Shown here piece by piece: positions 29,834-43,545 of a stretch of 64,000 bases of DNA; the first letter of the stretch is position 1; each line of letters starts with the position of its first letter. The DNA lies in contig NZ_CP085990.1 in assembly GCF_020736705.1 (NCBI RefSeq), forward strand, positions 1,178,001 through 1,242,000, given 5' to 3'. A model generated the notes under the pieces. That model was given only the letters and a program-made list of their open reading frames with translations, had not been told where the DNA came from and did no database searches. Position numbers and translations under genes: made by a program. The stretch is from Psychrobacter sanguinis. GTDB taxonomy: Bacteria > Pseudomonadota > Gammaproteobacteria > Pseudomonadales > Moraxellaceae.

Positions 29834-29842
29834 CCTATACCT

Positions 29843-29877
29843 AAAAGCCCCCATTCAAATCTGAATGGGGGCTTTTT
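29843..29877 (+). terminator. rRNA operon 2 terminator
   Basis: It has the same GC-rich hairpin and T-run as operon 1. Similarity to operon 1 ends within a few bases after it. Confidence 0.92.
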
Positions 29878-29956
29878 CCTTTGTCTAGGCTTTTTTCATT
29901 GGGTTTGTGATATGGTGTTGGCATAATAATTTCATACTTTTTACCGGATTTTATAC

Positions 29957-30247
29957 ATGCCAAAACAAGTCATATTTTTAGCAGTTGGATTTCTGCTTCT
30001 AGGAATACTTCCTTTACCCTATGGCTACTACACACTATTAAGACTTATCGCCTGTGCTGTATTTGCTTGGGCTGCCTATGTGACCTTTGAGAAAAAAGAA
30101 TCAATATTGCCTTGGGTCTTTATTATTTTGGCATTACTGTTTAACCCACTGATAAAAGTTTATCTCTCGAAAGAGATATGGACTGTTATAGACGCTTGTT
30201 CAGCAATATTTTTGCTTATTGTCAGTCCTAAATTGCAGCAAGCATAG
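29957..30247 (+). CDS. Small membrane protein, DUF6804-like
   Basis: This 96-residue integral membrane protein has three to four hydrophobic segments, roughly residues 5-20, 28-43, 51-65 and 74-90. The pattern LPYGYYTLLRL, a central AWAAY, then LFNPLIKVYLSKEIWTVID resembles the DUF6804 family, whose function is unknown. It starts at an ATG preceded by an ACCGG-rich but weak binding site. It sits between the second and third rRNA operons with the methyltransferase gene downstream. A function cannot be given. Confidence 0.75.
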   Translation: MPKQVIFLAVGFLLLGILPLPYGYYTLLRLIACAVFAWAAYVTFEKKESILPWVFIILALLFNPLIKVYLSKEIWTVIDACSAIFLLIVSPKLQQA

Positions 30248-30418
30248 AATGCTCTTCGATTCAATCGTTGCGAAATCAATCTAATAAGTTACACATATTT
30301 TAAGAGGCTTAATTATTTAAGTCGATTATCGTGCAATGAGGTTAGCGATTAGTCTTAAAAGTCTTAAAGCATATACATATTAATCTAACCATTTTCAATT
30401 TATGAAGTGAGAGGGGTT

Positions 30419-31099
30419 ATGAACGAAGAAAGTGTAGAAAGCGCCGATATCACCCCTAGATCGAAGTTACCATTTTCTCAGGCATGCGAAAATAATAAAG
30501 ATCCAATATTGAGTGTGTTGCAACAAGAACTTCAAAATTACCATTATGTGTTTGAAGTTGGTTCAGGCACTGGGCAACATAGCATTTATTTCTCCCCCAG
30601 ATTATCTCATTTACAATGGCAAACCAGCGATTTGGTTGATAATCATGGAGTTATTCAAGGGTGGCACGACCAACATCCTGCGCCTAATTTACATCCGCCC
30701 TTAGCCTTTGATCTGACTACGGATGATATACCTAAATCCCTTAACTCTATGAATAGCCAAACCGGTAATTTGCCATATGATGCTGTTTTCACTGCTAATA
30801 CCCTACATATCATTGCTTGGCCTTTGGTTGAGAGGTTATTTGAGTTAGTCGGGGAAGCACTGCCTATTAATGGTAAGTTCATAATATACGGACCGTTTAA
30901 TGAGAACGGCCAATATAGCAGTGATAGTAATAGACAGTTTGATAAGCATTTGCGTCAGCGAGATCCAAACAGTGGTATTCGTAATAAAGAGGATGTCGTT
31001 GCTTTAGCCAAACAGCATCAACTAATCTTAGATAAGCAGTATAAGATGCTTGCTAATAACGAGATTTTAGTTTTTAAAAAAACAAAGTTTGAACTTTGA
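30419..31099 (+). CDS. DUF938-family SAM-dependent methyltransferase
   Basis: The 226-residue cytoplasmic protein belongs to the DUF938 family of class I methyltransferases. The motif-I glycine loop FEVGSGTGQHSIYFS follows the family lead-in ACENNKDPILSVLQ, and LQWQTSDL and FTANTLHIIAW supply the later SAM-fold strands. The substrate is unknown. The ATG at 30419 is preceded by GAGAGGGG at short spacing; a GTG four codons earlier would overlap that site. It lies alone, upstream of rRNA operon 3. Confidence 0.88.
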   Translation: MNEESVESADITPRSKLPFSQACENNKDPILSVLQQELQNYHYVFEVGSGTGQHSIYFSPRLSHLQWQTSDLVDNHGVIQGWHDQHPAPNLHPPLAFDLTTDDIPKSLNSMNSQTGNLPYDAVFTANTLHIIAWPLVERLFELVGEALPINGKFIIYGPFNENGQYSSDSNRQFDKHLRQRDPNSGIRNKEDVVALAKQHQLILDKQYKMLANNEILVFKKTKFEL

Positions 31100-31205
31100 G
31101 ATATATAACCATCAACCTATTTTACTAATGCGAGTGAACGACTAGAGATAGGGCGGGTAAATTTCATTAGAAAATGAATAATTAGAAAAAACTTTAAAAA
31201 GGCAG

Positions 31206-31669
31206 TTGACAGAAAAAATTAAGGGTCTATAATACGCCCTCACTAAGACGGACATGAGGCAATAAATCGAGAGATTGAAAGCTGGTTCACTTAGAAAGAA
31301 TTAAAATTAAGTGTTGACAACGATATTGAAATGTATATAATAGTCAGCCTGCTAAGCAACAACGTTATTACTAATTAATAATAACTGAGTGCAGCAAAAG
31401 ATTTAACTTAGGCTTGGACGACAAGCTAAGATACTATTTAAAAGCTAAAATCAAAGAACAACTTGTGTGGATTTTTGCTGATTTAGAATGCTAAAAATTA
31501 AAGTTGGGATATCATCTTTTCGGTGATGTGACTAACTATAAAAATTATCATTCTTTATTAGTAAAGAAACTCGAAGTTAATTCATTATATGAAACATACG
31601 GAAAAGCAATTTGCTAGTATTGAATGAGCCAAGTTTAGAAGCTTCTTTAAAGAGCTTCATAGCAAGATT
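31206..31669 (+). promoter_or_regulatory. rRNA operon 3 promoters and leader (divergent from operons 1-2)
   Basis: The promoters are P1 TTGACA (31206) with TATAAT (31228) and P2 TTGACA (31314) with TATAAT (31336), both with 16-base spacers. The sequence up to about 31430 is unrelated to operons 1 and 2, so this operon may be controlled differently. The rest of the leader matches, with the processing strand at 31448-31466 and its complement at 33234-33252. Two leader hairpins differ by compensating changes (ATCATC/GGTGAT and GAAGCT/AGCTTC). Confidence 0.88.
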
Positions 31670-33204
<1,535 letters not shown>

Positions 33205-33265
33205 TTGACGCATTCGGTCAGCAAGAATTCACAACAAGTTGTTCTTTGATTTAGCAAGCTCTTAA

Positions 33266-33342
33266 GGGTCTGTAGCTCAGCTGGTTAGAGCACCGTGTTG
33301 ATAACGCGGGGGTCATAAGTTCAAGTCTTATCAGACCCACCA
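33266..33342 (+). tRNA. tRNA-Ile (GAT), operon 3
   Basis: The sequence is identical to the tRNA-Ile of the other operons, with encoded CCA and GAT anticodon. Confidence 0.96.
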
Positions 33343-33355
33343 CTTATCCCGATAC

Positions 33356-33431
33356 GGGGCCATAGCTCAGTTGGTAGAGCGCCTGCCTTGCACGCAGGAG
33401 GTCAGGAGTTCGACTCTCCTTGGCTCCACCA
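33356..33431 (+). tRNA. tRNA-Ala (TGC), operon 3
   Basis: The sequence is identical to the tRNA-Ala of the other operons, with encoded CCA and TGC anticodon. Confidence 0.96.
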
Positions 33432-33745
33432 TATTGGATTACGGATTAAGAGTGCATAAAATAGAATTAAGTGATTGTTTGATTACTTACTTCTGTTTTA
33501 TACAGAAAATATATGACGATCTGATGAAGACGTTATCACTATTTAAAAACATAGATATGAGTTGTAATATACGGTTAGACGATGAATCATTCACTGAGCC
33601 ATTGTCTAACCAGATAACCAACCTTTTAATGACATCAGTTGTTATCCCAAGGGGTTGGTTATCAAAGTAAAGAGAACTGAATCAAGCGTAAATTATCAAG
33701 GTGATATCGTTATAATTACAGACTAAAGACCCTTTGGGGTTGTAT

Positions 33746-36598
<2,853 letters not shown>

Positions 36599-36746
36599 AC
36601 AACACCCAAGTGGTTTTGTAGCTCCTTATAAAGAGCAAGCTATAATTATTTCGATATCACCCTGATAATATATTGATTCAGGTTCTGATATAATAGTCAA
36701 ACAAAGTTGAGCTAATAGCTTAACCAACTCATATCTATACCCCCTT

Positions 36747-36862
36747 TGCTGACGACAATAGCACGATGGAACCACCTGATCCCTTCTCGAACTCAGAAGT
36801 GAAACATCGTTGCGCCAATGGTAGTGTGGTTCGCCCATGTGAGAGTAGGTCATCGTCAGCTC
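36747..36862 (+). rRNA. rrf: 5S ribosomal RNA, operon 3
   Basis: It matches the other 5S copies. The spacer before it carries two extra bases (AATATATTG, against AATATTG). Confidence 0.94.
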
Positions 36863-36872
36863 CCTATACCTT

Positions 36873-36908
36873 AAAAGCCCCCATTCATTTCTGAATGGGG
36901 GCTTTTTT
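36873..36908 (+). terminator. rRNA operon 3 terminator
   Basis: Arms AAAAGCCCCCATTC and GAATGGGGGCTTTT enclose a loop ATTTCT, changed from AAATCT in the other two operons. A longer T-run follows. Confidence 0.92.
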
Positions 36909-36984
36909 TATGTCTGGGTTTTAATTTCGTAATAGCCACTGCTGCTAAAAATATTACTACTAAATAATTTGCTTTGCTTTGACT

Positions 36985-37245
36985 CTAAAATAAATCATCA
37001 ATCTCTACATCATGTTCAAAATCAAATGCCATCTGCTGTTTTTGCCGACTACGCATTTGCTCTATTCGTTGTCTACGTCCTACGATAAGCCGTAATACCT
37101 CTCGTCTCTGCTCATTGGTCATTCTTAACCATAATTGTCTTTCTTCGCGGCTACGCAAGCAGCCGAAGCAATATCCTTTTTTATTGCTTTGGCATACCCC
37201 AATACAGGGATTGTCAATTTCAAACATTTCAATTTGATCGAACAT
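36985..37245 (-). CDS. DUF1289 domain protein
   Basis: The 86-residue cytoplasmic protein carries a DUF1289 domain, a small cysteine motif probably binding a metal. The pattern is NPCIGVCQSNKKGYCFGCLR, four cysteines in CX3C...CX2C form, then REERQLWLRMTNEQRREVL. The C-terminal third is basic and then acidic. The ATG at 37245 follows AGGA at good spacing; an upstream start would add 12 residues. The function of the family is unknown. Confidence 0.88.
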   Translation of the reverse strand: MFDQIEMFEIDNPCIGVCQSNKKGYCFGCLRSREERQLWLRMTNEQRREVLRLIVGRRQRIEQMRSRQKQQMAFDFEHDVEIDDLF

Positions 37246-37444
37246 GACTTTTATCCTGTCTTTAGGTATTGATCTAACCAATTAAGTTTTGCTACAACGC
37301 TAAAATTGATGAACAAAGGCAACTCGGTAAGGCGATAGCCTATAGTAGAATAACCTTTTGTGATTTAATCAATTTTAGCATGATTCCTTTAAGCCTTTCA
37401 TTCGTGATAATCTTGCTGAGCCAGTTAAATATAAAGGATTTGCG

Positions 37445-38083
37445 ATGAGAATTATATATATCCATGGTCTTGATAGCACCGCCAACTCGATAAAAGGCCA
37501 ATTACTTGAGCAATATTGTCGAACTTATCATCCTGACGTAGAAGTGATTAGACCTGACTTGAATCAATCACCCGATGAAGTATTTTCTAAGCTGTGTAAT
37601 TTGGTTCAATCAGTACATTCAACCCCATCTCAGCCTCTTAATTCCACGATGGTTATGGGAAGCTCTCTAGGTGGCTATTTTGCAAGTTTAGTCAGTAATG
37701 AGACAGGATGTCCTGCGGTTCTGTTAAACCCCAGCACCAAGCCTCACGTTAGCTTACAACGCTTTGTCAATGATACTGTAATAGACAGTATTGCCTGTGA
37801 TGATAGTAATGATACAGTTATTTATCGTACGACTGGGGGATGGGGGATTACTTTAGGAGACTTAGATTGGTTTGGCAGTCATAAGCTGACACAGATTTTA
37901 TACCCTAAGAAAGTGTTTGCTGTTATTAAAAAGGGCGATGAACTATTAGATCCTAGGATTGCTACTGAATTTTATCGTTTACAAGGGGTTGAGGTAGCAC
38001 TGCAATCAGGTGGCGATCACCGTATGACGGATTTCGAAAGTCAACTACCTATGATTATGGACTATCTAATTTCCTTGCGGTAA
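37445..38083 (+). CDS. YqiA-like alpha/beta-hydrolase esterase
   Basis: The 212-residue protein belongs to the YqiA/YcfP (UPF0227) group of small alpha/beta-hydrolases. It begins IIYIHGLDSTANSIKG (oxyanion region). The nucleophile elbow is GSSLGGYFA, an acidic residue lies in IKKGDELLDP, and the catalytic histidine in GGDHRMTDF. In E. coli the homologue lies directly upstream of parE, and the same order is kept here, with 150 bases between. The physiological substrate is unknown. Confidence 0.88.
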   Translation: MRIIYIHGLDSTANSIKGQLLEQYCRTYHPDVEVIRPDLNQSPDEVFSKLCNLVQSVHSTPSQPLNSTMVMGSSLGGYFASLVSNETGCPAVLLNPSTKPHVSLQRFVNDTVIDSIACDDSNDTVIYRTTGGWGITLGDLDWFGSHKLTQILYPKKVFAVIKKGDELLDPRIATEFYRLQGVEVALQSGGDHRMTDFESQLPMIMDYLISLR

Positions 38084-38233
38084 ATCGCTATTTTTGTGAA
38101 TTGGCTTCTTTTACCGTGCTGTTTTCTTTACGTCATTTGCTGTCGTTAATACTTTTACTAACCCCCTATGTTTTACGATATTAGTTATAATATGGCTAAT
38201 AATTAAACGCTTAATTAAGCAAAGGATATTATT

Positions 38234-40123
38234 GTGAGCAATTATACAGCACAGTCACTTGAAGTTTTAGAGGGTCTTGAACCAGTACGTCGCCGCCCTG
38301 GTATGTATACGGATACCACCCGTCCTAATCACTTAGCACAAGAGGTGATAGATAACTCAGTGGACGAGGCTCTAGCGGGTCATGCCAAGACTATTAAGGT
38401 GCAGCTGCATGAGGATGGCTCATTGTCCGTGGAAGATGATGGACGCGGGATGCCAACAGACATCCATCCTGAATTTAATCAAACAGGTATCGAGCTTATC
38501 CTGACCCGTCTTCATGCAGGGGGTAAATTTAATACCAGTAACTATCAAGTGTCTGGTGGTCTGCATGGGGTAGGTATTTCTGTCGTTAACGCTTTGTCTA
38601 AGCGGGTAGAGGTGACTGTATGGCGTGACGGTATTCAGTATGATATTGCCTTTGAAAATGGCGCTCCTGTCACTAAATTAACAGAGTCAGTAAGTTCTAA
38701 TAAGCGCAAAAGAGGCACCAAAGTTCGCTTTTGGGTGGACGATTCGTTTTTTGACACTCCTAAATTCAGCGTCAAGCAGCTTAAGCACAATCTAAAAGCA
38801 AAGGCAGTATTAGCAGCGGGTTTGACCATTGAATTTTATGATGAAGCCAATAAAGATAAAGTAGTGTGGCAATTCGCTGATGGGGTCGTAGAGTATCTCA
38901 ATGAACAGCTTGATGGCCTAGAAACGCTACCGCCACAACCTTTCTATTTTGTATATGAAGCCAAAGACGGTGAGCGTGCTGGGGTTACCTTTGCTTTATC
39001 TTGGTTACCTGAAGGCGGTCATCCTATTCAAGAAAGCTATGTTAACCTGATTCCTACAGCGCAAGGTGGTACCCATGTTAATGGCTTACGTACAGGCATC
39101 TTAGAAGCACTGCGTGAATTTTGTGAAATCCATAACCTATTACCACGCAATGTTAAATTGACCGGAGAAGATGTCTGGGACGGGGTCAACTATATCTTGT
39201 CTCTTAAGTTCTCTGAGCCACAATTTTCAGGTCAGACCAAAGAGCGACTTTCTAGTCGAGAAGCGGCAGGTGCAGTACAAGCCCAAGCCAAAGATGCCTT
39301 TAGCCTATGGTTAAACCAACATGCTGACTTGGGTGCTCAAATTGCCGAATTGGCTATCTCGAAAGCCGGTAAGCGTTTAAAGTCTGCCAAAAAAGTAGCC
39401 CGCAAAAAAATTACGCAAGGACCTGCATTACCTGGCAAGTTAGCGGATTGTCGTGGTGGCGTACGTGACGGCGCTGAGTTGTTTTTAGTAGAGGGTGATT
39501 CAGCGGGTGGTAGTGCCAAACAGGCCCGTGATCGTCATTTCCAAGCTATTTTGCCCCTGCGTGGTAAGATTTTGAATACTTGGGAAGTCTCCCCCGATAC
39601 GGTACTTTCAAGTCGTGAAATTCATGATATTGCAATTGCTATTGGCGTGGACCCAGCATCTGATGACTTATCAGAGCTTCGCTACGACAAAATTTGTATT
39701 TTGGCCGATGCCGACTCTGATGGTCTACATATTGCGACTTTAATTTGTGCGCTATTTGTCAAACATTTCCCAGCATTAGTTGATGCGGGTCACTTGTTTG
39801 TTGCTATGCCGCCCCTATATAGAATAGATATCGGCAAAGAAGTTCACTATGCCCTAGATGAGGCTGAATTAGAGCATATCTTAAGCAAGGTGCCTGGTAA
39901 TAAAAAGCCGCAAATTACCCGCTTTAAAGGTTTGGGTGAGATGAGTGCTGAGCAATTGCGTGAGACCACCATGCATCCTGATACGCGTAAATTGGTCCAA
40001 TTAGATATGGATGATATGCAGTTGACCAATAGCGTAATGGACATGCTTCTGGCCAAAAAACGAGCGTCTGATCGTAAGACGTGGCTTGAGGGTAAAGGTG
40101 ATCTTGCTGATATTATCGTGTGA
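38234..40123 (+). CDS. parE: DNA topoisomerase IV subunit B
   Basis: ParE is the ATPase subunit of topoisomerase IV, which unlinks replicated chromosomes together with ParC. The 629-residue protein has a GHKL ATPase domain (VIDNSVDEALAGHAK, EDDGRGMPTDIHPE, GGLHGVGISVVNAL), the transducer domain, and a TOPRIM domain with LVEGDSAGGSAKQARDR and ADADSDGLHIATL. The start is a GTG preceded by AAAGGA. Length and motifs separate it from GyrB, which has a large insert absent here. Confidence 0.97.
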   Translation: MSNYTAQSLEVLEGLEPVRRRPGMYTDTTRPNHLAQEVIDNSVDEALAGHAKTIKVQLHEDGSLSVEDDGRGMPTDIHPEFNQTGIELILTRLHAGGKFNTSNYQVSGGLHGVGISVVNALSKRVEVTVWRDGIQYDIAFENGAPVTKLTESVSSNKRKRGTKVRFWVDDSFFDTPKFSVKQLKHNLKAKAVLAAGLTIEFYDEANKDKVVWQFADGVVEYLNEQLDGLETLPPQPFYFVYEAKDGERAGVTFALSWLPEGGHPIQESYVNLIPTAQGGTHVNGLRTGILEALREFCEIHNLLPRNVKLTGEDVWDGVNYILSLKFSEPQFSGQTKERLSSREAAGAVQAQAKDAFSLWLNQHADLGAQIAELAISKAGKRLKSAKKVARKKITQGPALPGKLADCRGGVRDGAELFLVEGDSAGGSAKQARDRHFQAILPLRGKILNTWEVSPDTVLSSREIHDIAIAIGVDPASDDLSELRYDKICILADADSDGLHIATLICALFVKHFPALVDAGHLFVAMPPLYRIDIGKEVHYALDEAELEHILSKVPGNKKPQITRFKGLGEMSAEQLRETTMHPDTRKLVQLDMDDMQLTNSVMDMLLAKKRASDRKTWLEGKGDLADIIV

Positions 40124-40182
40124 TTTTAAATTTTTGAATAAAGTATTAGAACTAATGGAAGTTAAAGTAAGGATGCAGTGTA

Positions 40183-40848
40183 ATGTCTAAGCATGACTCG
40201 TTAAAAAATGCCCCAATGAACATCAGGCAAAGATTTAGCCATAAGGCTTTGGGCGATAAGGTACCAAGACGCAAGGGTCGCATTGTCGCACCTGTATTTC
40301 GTACGATTTTTAAATCTCTGGGCTGGAAAGTAGTAGGTAATATCCCCAACGTTCCCAAAGCAGTTCTGCTGGCGTTACCGCATACCTCAAATTTCGATGG
40401 TTTATATGCAATTCCATTCATCCTTGGTTATGATATAGATATCAAGATAATGGGCAAAGATAGTTTGTTTAAATACCCCGTCTTATCTTCATTTTTTAAG
40501 TGGGCAGGTATTATTCCCATTAATCGAAATAAGAAAGGGACTGTGTTACAGGCGACCATTGACCGCATGAAGCGTAGTGATTCGTTATTTTTAGGACTGG
40601 CGCCTGAAGGCACTCGAGGCTATACCGAAAAATTGAAAACGGGATTTTATTACATTGCTAAAGAAGCAGAGGTGCCAATTATCCCTGTTGCCATGGATTA
40701 TAAGACTAAAGAAATACGGTTTATGACCCCAGTCACGCCCAGTGACGATTTTGATGCAGATATGCAAAAAATCTTATCTCAATATAAAGGGGTAGTGCCT
40801 AAATATCCTGAGAAGATGTCAAAAGTTTTACAAGATGTTAATGATTAA
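40183..40848 (+). CDS. PlsC-like 1-acyl-glycerol-3-phosphate acyltransferase
   Basis: The 221-residue protein belongs to the PlsC/LPLAT acyltransferase family, membrane-associated enzymes of glycerophospholipid synthesis. The catalytic HX4D motif is in LPHTSNFDGLYAI, a second block is AGIIPINRNK, and the substrate-binding block is LAPEGTRGYTEKLKTGFYYIA, followed by VPIIPVAMDYK. It lies 59 bases after parE and may share its transcript. It is a short relative, probably an accessory acyltransferase rather than the essential plsC; its acyl acceptor is unknown. Confidence 0.85.
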   Translation: MSKHDSLKNAPMNIRQRFSHKALGDKVPRRKGRIVAPVFRTIFKSLGWKVVGNIPNVPKAVLLALPHTSNFDGLYAIPFILGYDIDIKIMGKDSLFKYPVLSSFFKWAGIIPINRNKKGTVLQATIDRMKRSDSLFLGLAPEGTRGYTEKLKTGFYYIAKEAEVPIIPVAMDYKTKEIRFMTPVTPSDDFDADMQKILSQYKGVVPKYPEKMSKVLQDVND

Positions 40849-40881
40849 AGTTTAGTAATCTTCTAATAAACCCTTTATGAA

Positions 40882-40913
40882 AAAAGACCTATCTAAATTT
40901 AGATAGGTCTTTT
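40882..40913. terminator. Bidirectional terminator between PlsC-like and SDR genes
   Basis: A perfect 32-base palindrome with arms AAAAGACCTATCTAAA and its complement, bordered by A and T runs. It serves two converging genes. Confidence 0.9.
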
Positions 40914-41014
40914 CAGTGGAAGGCTATAATCAATATATCGCAGTAATGATTCATCGTCGTCTAAAGGTAATTAAAAGCTTATTAAAGGCCCATTAAAAAC
41001 TTAGTAGTTGGCTA

Positions 41015-41692
41015 TTAAAGGGTTAGGCTTAGCCCACCATCTACGGCAAGTGTGGTACCAGTAATTATGCTCGATTCATGACTTGCTAAAAATAAGATGG
41101 CATTTGCAATCTCTTCCATATGCAGTAATTTACTCAATGGGCTTTGTTCTGTGAAGAGTGCCACATTATCAATGTCATCACTATCTTCAACCGTCAGACC
41201 AGCATGTACCCCATTCACTCTAACTTCTTTAGAACCATAGTCTAAAGCAAGTTGCTTATTGTGCGCTGTTAAGTCCTCATAAGCCTTTTTATAAGCGGTT
41301 AATGACCACTGCTCACTGGTGTCAGATAATAAGGAGACATTGACAATACTACCTTTTGTTTTAGCCAATTCTGTCAAAAGTGCTTGGCTGATTTTAACCT
41401 CAGTATTGATATTTATTAGACCATCCACTCTATGGTATTTATCTAATATATGGCTAACCAATCTTTCACCTTGCTGTTCATTGGTAATATCACAAGTAAC
41501 GGCTAAATGATTGCCGGTATTTATCCAAGTATGGTCTTCAGGAAGCTCACTGGCTATATGTTCTAACAGAGTACTATTGGTACCTAACAGAATCACATTA
41601 GCCCCTTCCCGTGCTAACTGTAGTGCAGTTACTCGACCAAGACTAGAGTCCGCCCCAGTGATAATAATGGCTTTATCATTAAATCGCTTCAT
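41015..41692 (-). CDS. Short-chain dehydrogenase/reductase with altered active site
   Basis: The 225-residue protein has the SDR Rossmann fold, starting with the nucleotide-binding TGADSSLGRVTALQL, with a C-terminal ITGTTLAVDGGLSL typical of the classical type. The usual catalytic residues look changed. The strand that normally reads N-x-S-S has NVSLL, placing Leu where the Ser should be, and the YxxxK motif reads YKKAY, with Tyr in the lysine position if aligned without gaps. It may be catalytically weak, inactive or act differently. The ATG at 41692 begins MKRFNDKAIIITGA. It is a single gene between terminators. Confidence 0.82.
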   Translation of the reverse strand: MKRFNDKAIIITGADSSLGRVTALQLAREGANVILLGTNSTLLEHIASELPEDHTWINTGNHLAVTCDITNEQQGERLVSHILDKYHRVDGLININTEVKISQALLTELAKTKGSIVNVSLLSDTSEQWSLTAYKKAYEDLTAHNKQLALDYGSKEVRVNGVHAGLTVEDSDDIDNVALFTEQSPLSKLLHMEEIANAILFLASHESSIITGTTLAVDGGLSLTL

Positions 41693-41908
41693 ATACTCTT
41701 AACCTGTTCGTTTATAAATTTATAAGTGTCTATTATGATTCTGACAAGAAAGAGCAGGGATAGCAACTGCCATATTAAGGGTTTAAGTAACGGGTTTGTC
41801 TTTATCTGGATCTATCATGCTTAATGGAAGATGACTCAAACATAACTCAAAGATACTTATAAGCTAAACAAGTCAAAGCGAGACCATCAAACAAACCGAC
41901 AATAAAAA

Positions 41909-41936
41909 AGGCAGCCTATAAAGGCTGCCTCTTTGA
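41909..41936 (-). terminator. Terminator after the channel-like gene
   Basis: Arms AGGCAGCC and GGCTGCCT with a six-base loop, followed on the minus strand by a run of six T, just beyond the stop of the gene at 41974-43545. Confidence 0.82.
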
Positions 41937-41973
41937 ATATAACGTTACTATTAAACCGTTAATTCACTACTTC

Positions 41974-43545
41974 TTATTTATCATCTGAAGTAGGAATGGT
42001 TGGCTCATCACCTGAAATAGTAGTGATTGAAGGGGCATCACCTGTCTTTTCAGCAGTATTAGCGATAGCTTTCTCAACTTTCGCTTTCTCAGCTTCTGTC
42101 TCAGCTTTGTCTTGAAGTTTACGTAAGAAGCGAGCAGCAGCTTCTTGACCACCAAGACCGAATGATAGAGCAAAGGCAACAGCAACTGCACCCAAAGTAA
42201 GACCAAAAGCAAGGTTAACAATAGAGTCTGCAATACCCATTGCTTTTAGACCCATTGCCAATACCAGACCCATGATTAATACACGAACAATATTTGCTAA
42301 GAATTGTGATCCTTTATCAGAACGTTCAACCACACCAGCGATGATGTTGGCTAACCAGAAACCGATGAATAGGATAACTGCGCCTAGAATAATGTCGGCA
42401 CCAAAGGCGATGAACATGGTAATAATAGCACTAATTTGCTCGAAGCCTAGTAGATCAGCAGCTAGGATACCGGCAAATAGCATAGCAAAGAAGATAATTG
42501 CGTAAGCTACCAAGTCTGATACTTGAGTTTTACCCATCGCACTATCAAGACCCACTTTAGCAGGAATAGCATTAATGGTTGTATTTTCAAGTAGACCTTT
42601 CACCACATTCGCTACCATCTTCATGATGAAGTAAGTGATGATTAAAATAGCCGCTGCCGTAAAGATGTTTGGCAACGCATTCATAATTTTGTTCAGCATA
42701 TTGGTCGCTGGACGAGAGATAACTTCAATCTTTAACGCATCAAGAGCGATGATAGTCGTTGGAATGATAACTAGTAAGAAAGCCAGTGAACCACCAATAT
42801 TTGGTAAGCTATTTTCACGACTGTTACTGATGCCTGCTTTTTCAGCAAAGCCTTGTAGGTTTAAGCTTGAAATCATGTTGGTGACGATGCCACGAACAAT
42901 TTTAGCAACGATATAACCCACAAAGAATACAACGCCTGCCATAAAGATATTAGGAAGGTAGCTGACGGCTTTATTAAGCATATTAGTTAGAGGGGCAAAT
43001 AGACCGTCTAACTGTAATTGACCTAAAACAATAACTAGGATAAACAGCAAGATTACCCAATACACCATATCAGCAATAGTATTGCTCATAGGCTGAACAC
43101 CGGCTTCTGCACTTAGTTTTTCATCTAATGTGGTTTTAGAAAGCGCAGTGTTGATTGCGGTACGGGCAACTGTTGCCACTACCCAACCAATCACACCGAT
43201 AATAACGGCGCCAAGAAGTGTTGGGATGAAAGACAGAACACTGTCAATCATATTGGCAAATGGAGCAGAAATAGCATTTAAGCTAAGCATGCTTAATGCA
43301 CCAGAAATGGCCATTAAGAAAATAAACCAGAAAACGACTTTAGAGATAATATTTTCTAAATCGTAAGCTTTACCCGTTGAGGTATTCATGCGTTGATTTA
43401 AATTAACGCGAGCAAGTAAGTTACGAACAACGCCGGCAAGTGCCATGGCAATTAACCAACCAATAACGAACACTAAAATGGCTGCGATAATCGAGCCAAT
43501 AGGTCCGCCTAGATTGTTATTAAACCAAACAAACATGTTGTCCAT
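41974..43545 (-). CDS. Multi-repeat mechanosensitive-channel-like membrane protein
   Basis: The 523-residue inner-membrane protein consists of about five repeats of the conserved TM-helix unit found in mechanosensitive ion channel relatives. Each unit holds a pattern like GAVIIGVIGWVVATVART, GVVFFVGYIVAKIVRG, AAILIITYFIMKMVANVV or GAVILFIGFWLANIIAG, preceded by LPNIF or similar. The last membrane segment, ALSFGLGGQEAAARFL, resembles the MscS pore helix, but no large cytoplasmic MscS domain follows; a charged tail of about 60 residues does. It probably relates to osmotic response, by family only. Confidence 0.82.
   Translation of the reverse strand: MDNMFVWFNNNLGGPIGSIIAAILVFVIGWLIAMALAGVVRNLLARVNLNQRMNTSTGKAYDLENIISKVVFWFIFLMAISGALSMLSLNAISAPFANMIDSVLSFIPTLLGAVIIGVIGWVVATVARTAINTALSKTTLDEKLSAEAGVQPMSNTIADMVYWVILLFILVIVLGQLQLDGLFAPLTNMLNKAVSYLPNIFMAGVVFFVGYIVAKIVRGIVTNMISSLNLQGFAEKAGISNSRENSLPNIGGSLAFLLVIIPTTIIALDALKIEVISRPATNMLNKIMNALPNIFTAAAILIITYFIMKMVANVVKGLLENTTINAIPAKVGLDSAMGKTQVSDLVAYAIIFFAMLFAGILAADLLGFEQISAIITMFIAFGADIILGAVILFIGFWLANIIAGVVERSDKGSQFLANIVRVLIMGLVLAMGLKAMGIADSIVNLAFGLTLGAVAVAFALSFGLGGQEAAARFLRKLQDKAETEAEKAKVEKAIANTAEKTGDAPSITTISGDEPTIPTSDDK

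Noticed and set aside
41967..42233. Leucine- and lysine-rich open frame within the channel-like gene
   Set aside because: It is an out-of-frame reading of the repeat-containing membrane protein gene on the same strand; the composition reflects that shift.
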